Notes under the pieces: generated by a model | Seen by the model: only the letters and a program-made list of their open reading frames with translations | Databases searched by the model: none | What the model was told of the DNA's origin: nothing | Position numbers and translations under genes: made by a program | Shown here: one piece after another, positions 15,190-23,667 of the stretch | Numbering within the stretch: the first letter of the stretch is position 1 | How the letters are laid out: every line of letters starts with the position of its first letter | Origin: Parerythrobacter aestuarii | Lineage (GTDB): Bacteria > Pseudomonadota > Alphaproteobacteria > Sphingomonadales > Sphingomonadaceae | Assembly: GCF_030140925.1 (NCBI RefSeq) | Contig: NZ_JARBWD010000001.1 | Coordinates: 1,860,001-1,924,000, forward strand | Length of the DNA stretch: 64,000 nt | Direction: 5' to 3'

Positions 15190-17052
15190 ATGGGCGATTT
15201 CCTTATTCTCGCATTCAGCCTGCTCGTTGCCGGGGTGGTTGCCGTGCCTCTCGCCACCCGCTTCGGGCTCGGGACTGTCCTTGGCTACTTGCTCGCCGGT
15301 ATGGCGCTCAGCCCTCTGCTGTCGTTCCTCAACGTCAATGTCGAACAGATGCAGCAATTCGCCGAATTCGGCGTCGTCATGATGCTGTTCGTGATCGGAC
15401 TGGAGCTGGAGCCTAAGCGGTTGTGGGAGATGCGACGCCGGCTCGTGGCATTTGGTGGTGGGCAAGTACTGCTGACTACGGTCGTGTTGGCAGGCATCGG
15501 TTTACTGGCAGGCAATGCCTGGCAAACGGCACTGGCGATCGGGATGATCCTGGCGCTTTCGTCCACGGCGATCGTGCTGCAGACGCTCGAAGAGAAGAAG
15601 CTGATGCGTACGCAAGGGGGCGAAGCGAGCTTCTCTGTCCTGCTGGTGCAAGATGTTGCCGTCATTCCCATGCTTGCGCTGTTGCCGTTGCTCGCTTTGC
15701 CCGAATTGGCCGGTGCCGTTCATGGAGCAGACGGATCGCATGGTCACGGCGGTGCGAGCCTCGTCGAAGGCCTTCCCGCATGGCTCGGTGCCATCGTGAC
15801 ACTTGGCTCTGTCGGGCTGGTTGTGCTGATCGGCGTCTACCTCACCCGCCCGCTGTTCCGCATGATCGCAGGGCTGAAGCTGCGCGAGATGTTCACTGCA
15901 GCTGCTTTGATGATCGTAATCGGGATCGCACTGCTGATGACGCTGGTCGGGCTGTCTCCCGCATTGGGGGCCTTTATCGCCGGGGTTGTCCTCGCCAACA
16001 GCGAATTCCGGCATGAGCTCGAGGCGGATATCGACCCCTTCAAGAGCTTGCTGCTGGGTCTGTTCTTCATCACCGTGGGTGCCGGGATCGACTTCGTACT
16101 GGTCCAGTCAATCTGGGGCGATGTGCTATTCTGGACGGCCGTCGTGATCGCAACCAAGATGGCAGTGCTCTTCGGGATCGGGAAGGCTTTCCACTTGATG
16201 GGCCAGGACCGCTGGCTGTTCAGCCTTGGCCTTGCGCAGGCAGGTGAGTTCGGGTTCGTGCTTGTTTCCTTCGCTGTCGGCAATGCCGTGCTAGGGGAAG
16301 AACTGGCGAGCCTGCTTCTGCTCGTGATCGCCTTTTCGATGCTGGTTACCCCCTTGCTGTTCATCTTCTACGACCAGGTCGTGGTGCCGCGTTACACAGG
16401 TGGCGACGAGCGCGAGCCCGATACGATCGACGAATCGAATGATATCATCATTGCCGGGCGCGGCCGGGTTGGGGGGATCGTAGACCGCATGCTCAATGCT
16501 GCAGGTTACCAGGCAACGGTGATCGACTACGATTCACGCCACATCAGCAACATGGAAAAATTCGGCACCAAGGCATATTTTGGCGACGCAACGAGGCCCG
16601 ACCTGCTCGCCAGCGCGGGCATCGCACATGCCAAGATCCTGGTCGTGGCGCTCGACGAGAAAGAGCAAATCGACAAGATCGTCACTCATGTCCACCAGAA
16701 TTATCCCGAAGTGCACATCGTCGCCCGCGCCATAGATCGCGATCACGTGTTCAAGCTGTGGGCGATCGGATGCCGCGATATCATCCGCGAGACCTATGAC
16801 GGGTCGGTGCGCATCGGGCGTTCCGTGTTTGAGGCGTTAGGGCATGACCGGCAGGCAGCACAGGCGATGGCCGATGCGTTCGAAGAGGCTGATCGCAGCA
16901 CGATGATCGAGTTCGCATCGGTCTACAAGATCGACGTGCCCTCATGGGACAACGAGGAACTGATCGAGAAGGTCAAGGAAATGCGCAAGGAATGGGACCC
17001 CAAGCTGCGCGACATGATGGACACCATCATGGACCGTGGACGGGGGCGCTAG
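15190..17052 (+). CDS. CPA2 family cation:proton antiporter with RCK domain (KefB/KefC-like)
   Basis: Inner-membrane antiporter of 620 residues. Residues 1-400 hold about 12-13 transmembrane helices typical of Na/H-exchanger-like CPA2 proteins (MLFVIGLELEPKRLW, LSPALGAFIAGVVLANSEF). A cytoplasmic RCK_N/TrkA-N Rossmann domain follows (DIIIAGRGRVGGIVDRML, about 415-540), ending in a charged helix. Family members exchange K+ or Na+ for H+ and are gated through the RCK domain. A glutathione-gated role as in E. coli Kef is not shown. The HCCA-isomerase-like gene starts 11 bases later. Confidence 0.9.
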   Translation: MGDFLILAFSLLVAGVVAVPLATRFGLGTVLGYLLAGMALSPLLSFLNVNVEQMQQFAEFGVVMMLFVIGLELEPKRLWEMRRRLVAFGGGQVLLTTVVLAGIGLLAGNAWQTALAIGMILALSSTAIVLQTLEEKKLMRTQGGEASFSVLLVQDVAVIPMLALLPLLALPELAGAVHGADGSHGHGGASLVEGLPAWLGAIVTLGSVGLVVLIGVYLTRPLFRMIAGLKLREMFTAAALMIVIGIALLMTLVGLSPALGAFIAGVVLANSEFRHELEADIDPFKSLLLGLFFITVGAGIDFVLVQSIWGDVLFWTAVVIATKMAVLFGIGKAFHLMGQDRWLFSLGLAQAGEFGFVLVSFAVGNAVLGEELASLLLLVIAFSMLVTPLLFIFYDQVVVPRYTGGDEREPDTIDESNDIIIAGRGRVGGIVDRMLNAAGYQATVIDYDSRHISNMEKFGTKAYFGDATRPDLLASAGIAHAKILVVALDEKEQIDKIVTHVHQNYPEVHIVARAIDRDHVFKLWAIGCRDIIRETYDGSVRIGRSVFEALGHDRQAAQAMADAFEEADRSTMIEFASVYKIDVPSWDNEELIEKVKEMRKEWDPKLRDMMDTIMDRGRGR

Positions 17053-17063
17053 GGAGCAAACGG

Positions 17064-17681
17064 ATGGCCGTGCCTGTCGACTTCTTCTTCGACCTGTCTT
17101 CCCCTTGGACGCGGTTGGCGTTCCACAATTTCCAGCGAATGCCAGAATTCTCGCTTACGAGCACGCGCTGGCGGCCGTTTCTTGTCGGGGGCGTGTTCAA
17201 CGCCGTAAATCCCCGCGTCTACGAAGCGCGCGAAGGGGACCAGACGCGTATGCTGCTCGGATTCGGCTGGCTCAAGGAATGGGCTCGGCTGGCCGACTTG
17301 CCGATGAACTTCCCGTCGGAGCATCACCCGGTCAAATCGGTCCATGCCATGCGCTGCTGTTGCGTGCTGGAGGATGACCAGCCGAGCCTGCTGCGCTTCG
17401 CCGAAGCGGCCTTCCACGCCTATTTTGCTGACCAGCGCAACCTCGATGATCCGGCAGAGCTCGCCGCCATTGCCGACGCAATCGGGATGGATGGTGCAAA
17501 ACTGCTCGAACGCGCGAGTTCGCAACCGGTGAAGGATCTGCTACGCGCAAACACGCAGGAAGCGATCGATCACGGCGCTTTCGGATCACCGACAATCTTC
17601 GTGGGTCGCGAGTCGATGTATTTCGGGAACGACCAGCTGCCACTGGTAGCTCAGCGGATCAGGGAACTGGCCGAAGCCTGA
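17064..17681 (+). CDS. 2-hydroxychromene-2-carboxylate isomerase-like protein (DsbA/GST-kappa fold)
   Basis: 205 residues of thioredoxin-like DsbA superfamily. The N-terminus VDFFFDLSSPWTRLAF carries the SPW/SPY motif whose serine replaces the redox cysteine in HCCA isomerases, and GAFGSPTIFVG near the C-terminus is the cis-proline loop. Such enzymes use glutathione in aromatic degradation, but many genomic homologues are general GSH-dependent isomerases. It follows the antiporter by 11 bases. Its TGA is directly adjacent to the stop of the convergent hydrolase gene. Confidence 0.82.
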   Translation: MAVPVDFFFDLSSPWTRLAFHNFQRMPEFSLTSTRWRPFLVGGVFNAVNPRVYEAREGDQTRMLLGFGWLKEWARLADLPMNFPSEHHPVKSVHAMRCCCVLEDDQPSLLRFAEAAFHAYFADQRNLDDPAELAAIADAIGMDGAKLLERASSQPVKDLLRANTQEAIDHGAFGSPTIFVGRESMYFGNDQLPLVAQRIRELAEA

Positions 17682-18458
17682 TCAGGCCGCTTGCGGATAG
17701 AACATCGCTCGCTGGCCGCTGCGGTCGAACGGTGCCCATTCGCCTTCCGGCTGCGCCAGCCGATCGGCAACAGCGAACCACACCGCCGGATTGAACACCA
17801 GGCCCATGTGGCTGCCGTAGAGTTCGATGTTCTCGGTCTCGCCGCTCAGATCGGCATCGAGGCAGTTCTCCCACGCGGTCACCCCGTCCTGCCGGGAAAA
17901 GATCGCAGTCGATGGCACCGGCAACGGTGCGCTTTCCTCGGCAATCCGCTCGCGGACGAGGTCTTCCTCGAGGTAATCCCCCGTCATCCATTCATAGAGC
18001 GCAGTGACATTGGTCGCGCCGGGGTTGCCAGTGAACGGGCTGCCGAGCGTAATCACCTGCCGCACCATTTCCGGATGCTTTCGCGCCAGCTGGCGCGCCA
18101 TGATCCCGCCCAGGCTCCAGCCGACGAGGCTGACCTTGCGCCCGTGCTCCCTGTAGAGCAACTCGACGCGGTCCTTGACTCGCTCGCCATCGATCCCGGT
18201 CGAGCGGATGCCTAGGTTGCGCCCCAGCTCCCACGGGTAGGTCTGGTAGCCGAGGCTGTCGAGATAGCGGCGCATGGCGAAAGTCGACATGTCCGATGTC
18301 ATGAAGCCGGGCAGGACCAGCACGGGGTGCCCATCACCGCGGGGCGCATTGGCCAGCACGGGTGAGCAGAAAGGGATCAACGCCATCTCGAACAGCGAGC
18401 GCGGGACCTCCGTCAGCGCGAGGGCTAGCGATGGCCGCTGGATGGTGACATCGAGCAT
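17682..18458 (-). CDS. Alpha/beta hydrolase of unknown substrate in the PHA gene unit
   Basis: 258 residues with the alpha/beta hydrolase fold. The oxyanion segment is HPVLVLPGFMTSD, the nucleophile elbow GWSLGG has Ser as nucleophile, and the late catalytic His is probably in YGSHMGLV. It lies 30 bases downstream of the GNAT gene in the tRNA-Ser-phaE-phaC direction. A role in PHA or ester metabolism is suggested only by position. No signal peptide is seen, so a cytoplasmic location is likely. Confidence 0.75.
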   Translation of the reverse strand: MLDVTIQRPSLALALTEVPRSLFEMALIPFCSPVLANAPRGDGHPVLVLPGFMTSDMSTFAMRRYLDSLGYQTYPWELGRNLGIRSTGIDGERVKDRVELLYREHGRKVSLVGWSLGGIMARQLARKHPEMVRQVITLGSPFTGNPGATNVTALYEWMTGDYLEEDLVRERIAEESAPLPVPSTAIFSRQDGVTAWENCLDADLSGETENIELYGSHMGLVFNPAVWFAVADRLAQPEGEWAPFDRSGQRAMFYPQAA

Positions 18459-18488
18459 GCGGGTGTCCTTATCTATGCGAGGTGCGGC

Positions 18489-19040
18489 CTACTGGCCGAG
18501 GCCGAGCATGGACCGGCGACCGGTCCCTTGCGCCATATCATGCGAGAAGATGGCCAAGTCGCAAGTCTCGCCCTCATGCGTCTTCACATGGTCCCTCAGC
18601 AGCGCTTCGCCGCGAAAGCCCATATCCTCGAACAGCGCGATGGCACCGTGCTGGTCGACCGTCATTGATGCCGTGAGCTTGGCCAGCCCCAGCTCCAGAG
18701 CTTTCTCGAAGGCGGCCTGCGCCAGCATCTTGCCAACGCCGTGCCTACGATACTTCTCGCCCACCATTATGCGGATCTCGCCGACGTGTGACGACCAGGA
18801 ATGCGGATCGACGATCAGCGCATTATAGCCGGCGATTTCCCCACCACTGACGGCAATCTGCGAATGGATCTCGCCGGCTTCGACCGCCTCGAACCAGGCG
18901 CGAACAACCCGCGGCTCGGTCAGGTCGCGCCGGGCAAACAACAGGTCGTGTTTCGGAAGGCCGCGTGCAAATGCCAGAACTGCGTCCTCATCCGAGGATT
19001 CGAGCGCTCGCAGGGTGATGGTGTCTGTGGTGGTGGTCAT
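18489..19040 (-). CDS. GNAT family N-acetyltransferase coupled to phaC
   Basis: 183 residues. The acetyl-CoA binding loop is near GEKYRRHGVGKMLAQAAFE, corresponding to the Q/RxxGxG/A motif, followed by AIALFEDMGFRGEALL. The substrate is unknown. Its ATG at 19038-19040 overlaps the phaC stop in an ATGA junction, implying translational coupling; a longer open frame upstream merely runs inside phaC. Coupling of an acetyltransferase with PHA synthase could mean modification of the synthase or related proteins, but this is speculation. Confidence 0.78.
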   Translation of the reverse strand: MTTTTDTITLRALESSDEDAVLAFARGLPKHDLLFARRDLTEPRVVRAWFEAVEAGEIHSQIAVSGGEIAGYNALIVDPHSWSSHVGEIRIMVGEKYRRHGVGKMLAQAAFEKALELGLAKLTASMTVDQHGAIALFEDMGFRGEALLRDHVKTHEGETCDLAIFSHDMAQGTGRRSMLGLGQ

Positions 19041-20110
19041 AGCGATCTCTCCTGCAGCCAGGCATCCATGGCAGGCCAAAGTCTCTTTGCGGCATTGGCT
19101 CCGGCCACGAGGCTGACGTGCCCGCCCTTGAGCACGATTTCTTCCTTGTCCTCCGACCCGACAAGCGAAATCAGCGGATGCGACGCCTCGTAGGGCACAA
19201 GATCGTCATGCAGCGCCACCGCGTGCAGGAAAGGCACGGTAATGTTGCGCGGGTCCGCGATCTTGCCCTCTACGTCCAGCTTGCCGGTCAGCAGCTCGTT
19301 GTCCCACATCAGCTTCTTGGTCGTGTCACGGAAGTACTCACCCGCCAGCGGCAGCATGTCGACCGCCCAGGCATCGACCTTGCGGTAGCTGTCGACAAAG
19401 GCATCGTTCCACATGTTGTCATAGAGGCGCGCGGTCGCCGCTGCCTGCGACACCGGAGTGCGCATGCTGAAGCCCTGGAATACCATCTCGCTTGGTACAT
19501 TGCCGATGGTATCGACCAGCCGGTCGACATCGAAATGTTCCTTTGCGGTGAAGACGTTGAACATCTCCATCTTGCTGAAATCGGTCGGCGTGGTGAAGGT
19601 GATGAGGTTCTTGACCGGGCCATCCGGGTGCATCGCCTGGTAGATCACCGAGAGCACACCGCCCATGCAATAGCCGATCAGCGTGATATCGTCTTCGCCC
19701 GACCTTTCCTGCACCCGCTCGATACATTCGGGGATGAAGCGAGCGGTATAGTCTGCCAGCGTCAGCGTCTTCTCATGGGGAAGGGGGGCCTCCCAATCCA
19801 TCATGTAAACGTCGTAGCCGCTCTTCAGCAGGAACTCGACAAGGCTATGGCCGGGCATCAGGTCGAAGATCGAGCCCCGGTTGGTGGTTGCCATCACCAG
19901 CAGCAGCGGCACGCGATAGATTTCGTCTGCCTGCGGGCGATAGTGATAGAGCTTGAGCGTACCGCGCTCGAAGATCAGGTCCTTGGGCGTAACCCCCAGC
20001 TTGGGCTTGGGCGAACGGAAGTATTCCAGCCCCTTGATATTGCGGTCGATGGTCCGCTGGATCAGGGTCTGGACCTGGTTGCCGATATCGTCCTGGTTGG
20101 TGTCGGCCAT
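19037..20110 (-). CDS. phaC: Class III poly(3-hydroxyalkanoate) synthase subunit PhaC
   Basis: Polymerises (R)-3-hydroxyacyl-CoA into PHA on granules. At 357 residues it matches class III (about 355), not class I (about 590). The lipase-like box GYCMGG has Cys148 as nucleophile; Asp302 or Asp303 (HDDLVPYEAS) and His331 (GGHVSLVAG) complete the triad in the spacing known from Allochromatium. Class III enzymes need PhaE, and a short PhaE-like gene lies 7 bases upstream. The ATG at 20110 is used because the longer frame runs into phaE. The stop overlaps the GNAT start. Confidence 0.93.
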   Translation of the reverse strand: MADTNQDDIGNQVQTLIQRTIDRNIKGLEYFRSPKPKLGVTPKDLIFERGTLKLYHYRPQADEIYRVPLLLVMATTNRGSIFDLMPGHSLVEFLLKSGYDVYMMDWEAPLPHEKTLTLADYTARFIPECIERVQERSGEDDITLIGYCMGGVLSVIYQAMHPDGPVKNLITFTTPTDFSKMEMFNVFTAKEHFDVDRLVDTIGNVPSEMVFQGFSMRTPVSQAAATARLYDNMWNDAFVDSYRKVDAWAVDMLPLAGEYFRDTTKKLMWDNELLTGKLDVEGKIADPRNITVPFLHAVALHDDLVPYEASHPLISLVGSEDKEEIVLKGGHVSLVAGANAAKRLWPAMDAWLQERSL

Positions 20111-20117
20111 GGTCGCT

Positions 20118-20486
20118 CTACTTCTTCGCCGCCGGCTTCTTGGTGCGGGGCGGACCTTTGGCAGGGCCGACGGACCCACCGTCCTCCTTCGCCAGCCTTT
20201 CCAGCTTGCGTTCGATCCGGTCGAGCTTTTCGTCCAGCTTGCCTACTGCACCACGCAGTTCCGCGATCTCGTCCCGGTTGGGCATGTTCGCGGCCTCGAG
20301 GAAGCGAGTCATTTGCTCGTGCATGGTCTCGCGCAGCTTGAGAGACATCGCCATCGCCGCGTCCTGCGTCTTGCCGAACTGCGGCGTACTCATGAAGTTG
20401 TTGGCGAATTGGTTGGACATGTCCTCCCACTGCGTGAGCATCTGCCCGAACAGCTGGTTGATATCGCCCTTTTGATCTGCGGCCAT
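20118..20486 (-). CDS. phaE: Small PhaE-like PHA synthase subunit
   Basis: 122 residues and acidic-to-basic in layout. It has a helical N-terminus (DINQLFGQMLTQWEDMSN), the segment AANMPNRDEIAELR resembling the conserved C-terminal LPxRxEVDxL motif of PhaE, a heptad coiled coil (LDEKLDRIERKLERLAKE) and a Lys/Pro/Ala tail. Canonical PhaE is near 350 residues, so this is a minimal version or a phasin-like partner. It sits directly before phaC. The ATG at 20486 has AAAGGA 8 bases upstream; the reported longer frame extends into the tRNA gene. The 5' untranslated space after the tRNA is only 24 bases. Confidence 0.72.
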   Translation of the reverse strand: MAADQKGDINQLFGQMLTQWEDMSNQFANNFMSTPQFGKTQDAAMAMSLKLRETMHEQMTRFLEAANMPNRDEIAELRGAVGKLDEKLDRIERKLERLAKEDGGSVGPAKGPPRTKKPAAKK

Positions 20487-20510
20487 GGTTCGCGTCCTTT
20501 CAGGAGGCAG

Positions 20511-20600
20511 TGGCGGATGGGGTGGGATTCGAACCCACGGTACGGTTACCCGCACGCCGGTTTTCAAGACCGGTGCATTCAACCACTCTGCCACCCATCC
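20511..20600 (-). tRNA. tRNA-Ser (anticodon TGA)
   Basis: 90 bases including an encoded 3' GCCA. The acceptor stem GGATGGG pairs with CCCATCC, the anticodon stem-loop reads CCGGT-CTTGAAA-ACCGG giving anticodon TGA, a long variable arm is present as in class II tRNAs, and the T arm is GTGGG-TTCGAAT-CCCAC. The discriminator base is G, as expected for serine. The 3' end lies 24 bases before the phaE start codon on the same strand, so a joint transcript is likely. Confidence 0.96.
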
Positions 20601-20667
20601 ATCAAGCCCGCTCGCTAGCGAGACAAAACGCTATTGTCACCAGCATTCAGCCGCCTAGGAACGGACT

Positions 20668-21585
20668 ATGGCAAAAGGCACCCACGATTTTGCGCCGGAC
20701 CCGCGCAACGAGAGCATCCTGATCAACGTCAATGGCACGCTTGTGCCGCGGCCCGAGGCGACCGTATCCGTTTTCGACAGCGGCTTCATGCTGGGCGACG
20801 GGGTGTGGGAAGGGCTGCGCGTGCACAAGGGCAGGATCGCCTTCCTCGCCGCCCATCTCGACCGGTTGTACGAGGGAGCCAAGGCGATTGCGATGGACAT
20901 CGGCCTGACGCGTGACGAACTGACGTCACGACTGTACGAGACCATCGATGCCAACGCCATGCGCGAAGAGGAAGGCGTACACATCCGCCTGATGGTGACG
21001 CGCGGGATCCGCTCGACGCCTTATCAGGACCCGCGGGTGGTGATCTCGCCCGCGACAATCGTCATCATCCCCGAATACAAGGCCCCGCTGCCGTCCACCA
21101 TCGAGACCGGCATCCGGCTGTTCACGGTCCACGTCAGGCGCGGCGACCCGGCGGTGCAGGACCAAAAGCTGAACTCGCATTCCAAGCTCAACTGCATCAC
21201 CGCTTGCATCCAGGCCACGCAGGCCGGAGCGGACGAAGCGCTGATGCTCGACCCGCACGGCTTCGTTGCCACCTGCAATTCCACGCACTTTTTCATCGTC
21301 CGCAAGGGCGAGGTGTGGACCTCTAGCGGCGACTATTGCCTTGGCGGCATCACGCGATCCAATGTCATCCAGGTCTGCCGCGAAGCCGGCATCCCGGTAT
21401 TCGAGAAGAACTTCTCGCTGACCGATGTCTATGGCGCGGACGAGGCCTTCGTGACGGGAACATTCGCTGGTGTCGTGCCGGCAACCGAAGTCGACGGACG
21501 CCAGCTGACCGAGGGCAGGGGGCCGATGGTGGAGCGACTACAGGGCCTCTACAAGGCGCTTATCGAGCGGGATGTGACGCAATGA
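20668..21585 (+). CDS. Class IV aminotransferase (branched-chain/D-amino acid type)
   Basis: PLP enzyme of 305 residues. The N-terminal pattern VSVFDSGFMLGDGVWEGLR, the PLP lysine in SHSKLNCI and the later GGITRSNVI and EAFVTGTFAGVVP segments are diagnostic of fold type IV transaminases. Whether it uses branched-chain amino acids, D-amino acids or aminodeoxychorismate cannot be decided from sequence, so no symbol is given. It diverges from the tRNA-Ser unit with 67 bases between. Its TGA overlaps the next gene's ATG (ATGA). Confidence 0.85.
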   Translation: MAKGTHDFAPDPRNESILINVNGTLVPRPEATVSVFDSGFMLGDGVWEGLRVHKGRIAFLAAHLDRLYEGAKAIAMDIGLTRDELTSRLYETIDANAMREEEGVHIRLMVTRGIRSTPYQDPRVVISPATIVIIPEYKAPLPSTIETGIRLFTVHVRRGDPAVQDQKLNSHSKLNCITACIQATQAGADEALMLDPHGFVATCNSTHFFIVRKGEVWTSSGDYCLGGITRSNVIQVCREAGIPVFEKNFSLTDVYGADEAFVTGTFAGVVPATEVDGRQLTEGRGPMVERLQGLYKALIERDVTQ

Positions 21586-22331
21586 CGTCATCGCAAGGCA
21601 CTGATTGTATTAGGATTGCCATGTGGAGCGGCCCCCGCAACCTCTCCACCGCGATGATGCGCAGCTTCTCTGGTCGCAGCGATACTTACGTCAGCGATGA
21701 GCCTTTCTACGGAGCATATCTCAAGGAGACCGGAGATCCGCAACCGATGGCTGCGGAGGTGATCGCCGACATGAATTGCGACTGGCGCTCCGTCGCTGAA
21801 GCCATGCGCGCTCCGGTGCCCGATGGCAGCCCGATCTGGTACCAGAAGCATATGCCGCACCACATGGAAGGGCCAATCGACATCCTCGACTTTCCCGCGA
21901 TGCGGCATGCCTTCCTTATCCGCGACCCCATTCGCGTGGCGGCGAGCTATGCCAATAAGCGCAGCGCAATCAATTCGGACCATTTGGGTATCACGCGCCA
22001 GTGGGAGTATTTTCAGAAAATCAGCGAGTTGCAGGGCAAGGTTCCCCCTGTGGTAGATAGCGCCGATATTCTCACCGATCCTGAAAATGTCTTGAAGAAA
22101 CTCTGCAAAGCACTTGATATTCCATGGGATTCAGGAATGCTTTCCTGGAACCTGGGGCCTCATCCGCAAGACGGCATCTGGGGTTCGCACTGGTACGATA
22201 AGGTCAACGCCTCGACCGGCTTCGGTGACCCGCCGGGGCCGCTCCCGGAACTTTCATCCGAATATCAAGCCGTTGCCGATGCTTGTCGCGAGGATTACGA
22301 AGCCTTGCGCGAGCATGCGCTGACGCCTTAG
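21582..22331 (+). CDS. Sulfotransferase family protein
   Basis: 249 residues. WSGPRNLSTAMMRSF near the N-terminus is the P-loop-like PAPS-binding segment, and IRDPIRVAASYANKR is the 3'-phosphate loop of the sulfotransferase fold. ATG 21582 overlaps the aminotransferase stop and fits the conserved N-terminus; longer frames lie inside that gene. Similar proteins often accompany class IV aminotransferases, but the substrate is unknown. Its TAG shares bases with the TAA of the convergent DUF819 gene. Confidence 0.78.
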   Translation: MTSSQGTDCIRIAMWSGPRNLSTAMMRSFSGRSDTYVSDEPFYGAYLKETGDPQPMAAEVIADMNCDWRSVAEAMRAPVPDGSPIWYQKHMPHHMEGPIDILDFPAMRHAFLIRDPIRVAASYANKRSAINSDHLGITRQWEYFQKISELQGKVPPVVDSADILTDPENVLKKLCKALDIPWDSGMLSWNLGPHPQDGIWGSHWYDKVNASTGFGDPPGPLPELSSEYQAVADACREDYEALREHALTP

Positions 22332-23542
22332 CCGACCGCTGCCATCATTTGCGCGCACAGGATCGCACCATAGGTCCCCAGCGCATAACCCAGCACCGCC
22401 AGCAGCACACCAACCGGGGCGAGGGCGGGGTGGAAGGCCGCTGCCACCACCGGGGCAGAGGCAGCTCCACCGACATTGGCCTTGCTGCCCACTGCGACGA
22501 AGAAGAACGGTGCCTTGATCAGCTTGGCAACCACCAGCAGCAGCACAACGTGGAACAGCATCCAGATCGCCCCGATGGCCATGAAGGCAGGGGCATCAGC
22601 GATCTTGGTGACATCCATGCGGGTGCCGATGATGGCCACCAGCAGGAAAATGAACACAGTCCCGAACTTGCTGGCACCGATCCCTTCCAGCTCGCGAACG
22701 CGGGTGAAACTGGCCAGCAGCCCGGCCGTCGTCGTCAGCACCACGACCCAGAAGAACTCGCTCGCCAGCGTGGCTTCCTCGCCCCAAAGCCCGGCGAAAA
22801 CCCCGCCGAGCCAGCCGCCGGCAAGGTGCGACAGGCCAACCACCGCAAAGGTTCCGCCGAACAGCAGGACATAGTCATTTGCCGTAGCGACACGTTCGAT
22901 CGAGCTGGAATAGTCAGCCATCTTGTCGCGCAGCCGGTCGATGGCGGAACTATCGGCCCCGAGCCAGCGATCGACCCGCTCGCTCGCGCCAGCGCCATAG
23001 AGCAGGAAGATCATCCAGATCTCGGCAACGATGATATCGACGGCGAGCAAAGCGGAGAAGCCCTCGATGGGGTAGCCATAGACCTCCAGCATCGCAGTCT
23101 GGTTGGCACCGCCGCCAATCCAGCTACCGGCCAGAGTTGCCAGCCCGCGCCAGGCAGCATCCTGTCCACTGCCGATGATCGAAGGTTCGAACTGAGCGAC
23201 GATGAAGAGTGCAATCGGGCCGCCAAGGACGATCCCGACTGTCGCCGTCAGGAACATGATCAAGGCTTTAGACCCGAGCCCGAGGATACCCTTCATGTCG
23301 ATGCTGAGCGTCATCAGGAACAGCGCCGCAGGCAGGAAATAGTCCTTCGCCACCGGCCACAGCTGCGATTCGCTGGCATCGACGAAGCCTGTCGTCACCA
23401 ACAGCGAAGGAACGAGATAGCAGACCAGGATGATCGGGACGAAGACGTAGAACTTCTTCCATCCCTCCCGTTCGCGGGTAAAAAACACGAAAGCCAGTAG
23501 TGCAGCCAGCAGGCCGAGAATGATGCGGTCGTCGCTAATCAC
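22328..23542 (-). CDS. DUF819 family membrane protein
   Basis: 404 residues with about ten hydrophobic helices and glycine-rich re-entrant-like segments (GSWIGGGANQTAMLEV, GSKANVGGAASAPVVAAAF), typical of DUF819 (YjcL-like). The repeated two-half layout resembles elevator-type or CPA-like transporters. No substrate is established for the family that I can name with confidence. It begins with a hydrophobic helix (DDRIILGLLAALLAFVFF) and is transcribed away from mltB, with 125 bases between the starts. Confidence 0.82.
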   Translation of the reverse strand: MISDDRIILGLLAALLAFVFFTREREGWKKFYVFVPIILVCYLVPSLLVTTGFVDASESQLWPVAKDYFLPAALFLMTLSIDMKGILGLGSKALIMFLTATVGIVLGGPIALFIVAQFEPSIIGSGQDAAWRGLATLAGSWIGGGANQTAMLEVYGYPIEGFSALLAVDIIVAEIWMIFLLYGAGASERVDRWLGADSSAIDRLRDKMADYSSSIERVATANDYVLLFGGTFAVVGLSHLAGGWLGGVFAGLWGEEATLASEFFWVVVLTTTAGLLASFTRVRELEGIGASKFGTVFIFLLVAIIGTRMDVTKIADAPAFMAIGAIWMLFHVVLLLVVAKLIKAPFFFVAVGSKANVGGAASAPVVAAAFHPALAPVGVLLAVLGYALGTYGAILCAQMMAAVG

Positions 23543-23667
23543 ATGTCTCTCCGGTGAATTCTCGTTTCGGTACGACCTAGCGAGAGCCAGGCTTCAAGTC
23601 ATCCCGCATCCCCAGCCAACCGCCGCTTCGTCATTGGCGATTCATTTGAGCTGTGAGAAGAAAGGCC

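Noticed and set aside
17691..18215. 174-residue frame opposite the alpha/beta hydrolase
   Set aside because: Reverse shadow of a gene with intact GWSLGG motif.
20118..20594. Longer phaE reading frame starting in the tRNA
   Set aside because: The extra 36 residues are simply translated tRNA-Ser sequence; ATG 20486 has a proper ribosome binding site.
20511..20600. tRNA-Ser as an integration site of a genomic island
   Set aside because: The neighbours are PHA and aminotransferase genes with normal composition; no integrase, direct repeat of the tRNA end or mobile gene was seen.
22283..23500. 405-residue open frame opposite the DUF819 gene
   Set aside because: Rich in Gln, Asp, His and Arg as expected for the reverse of membrane-protein codons; the minus-strand frame has clear transmembrane helices.
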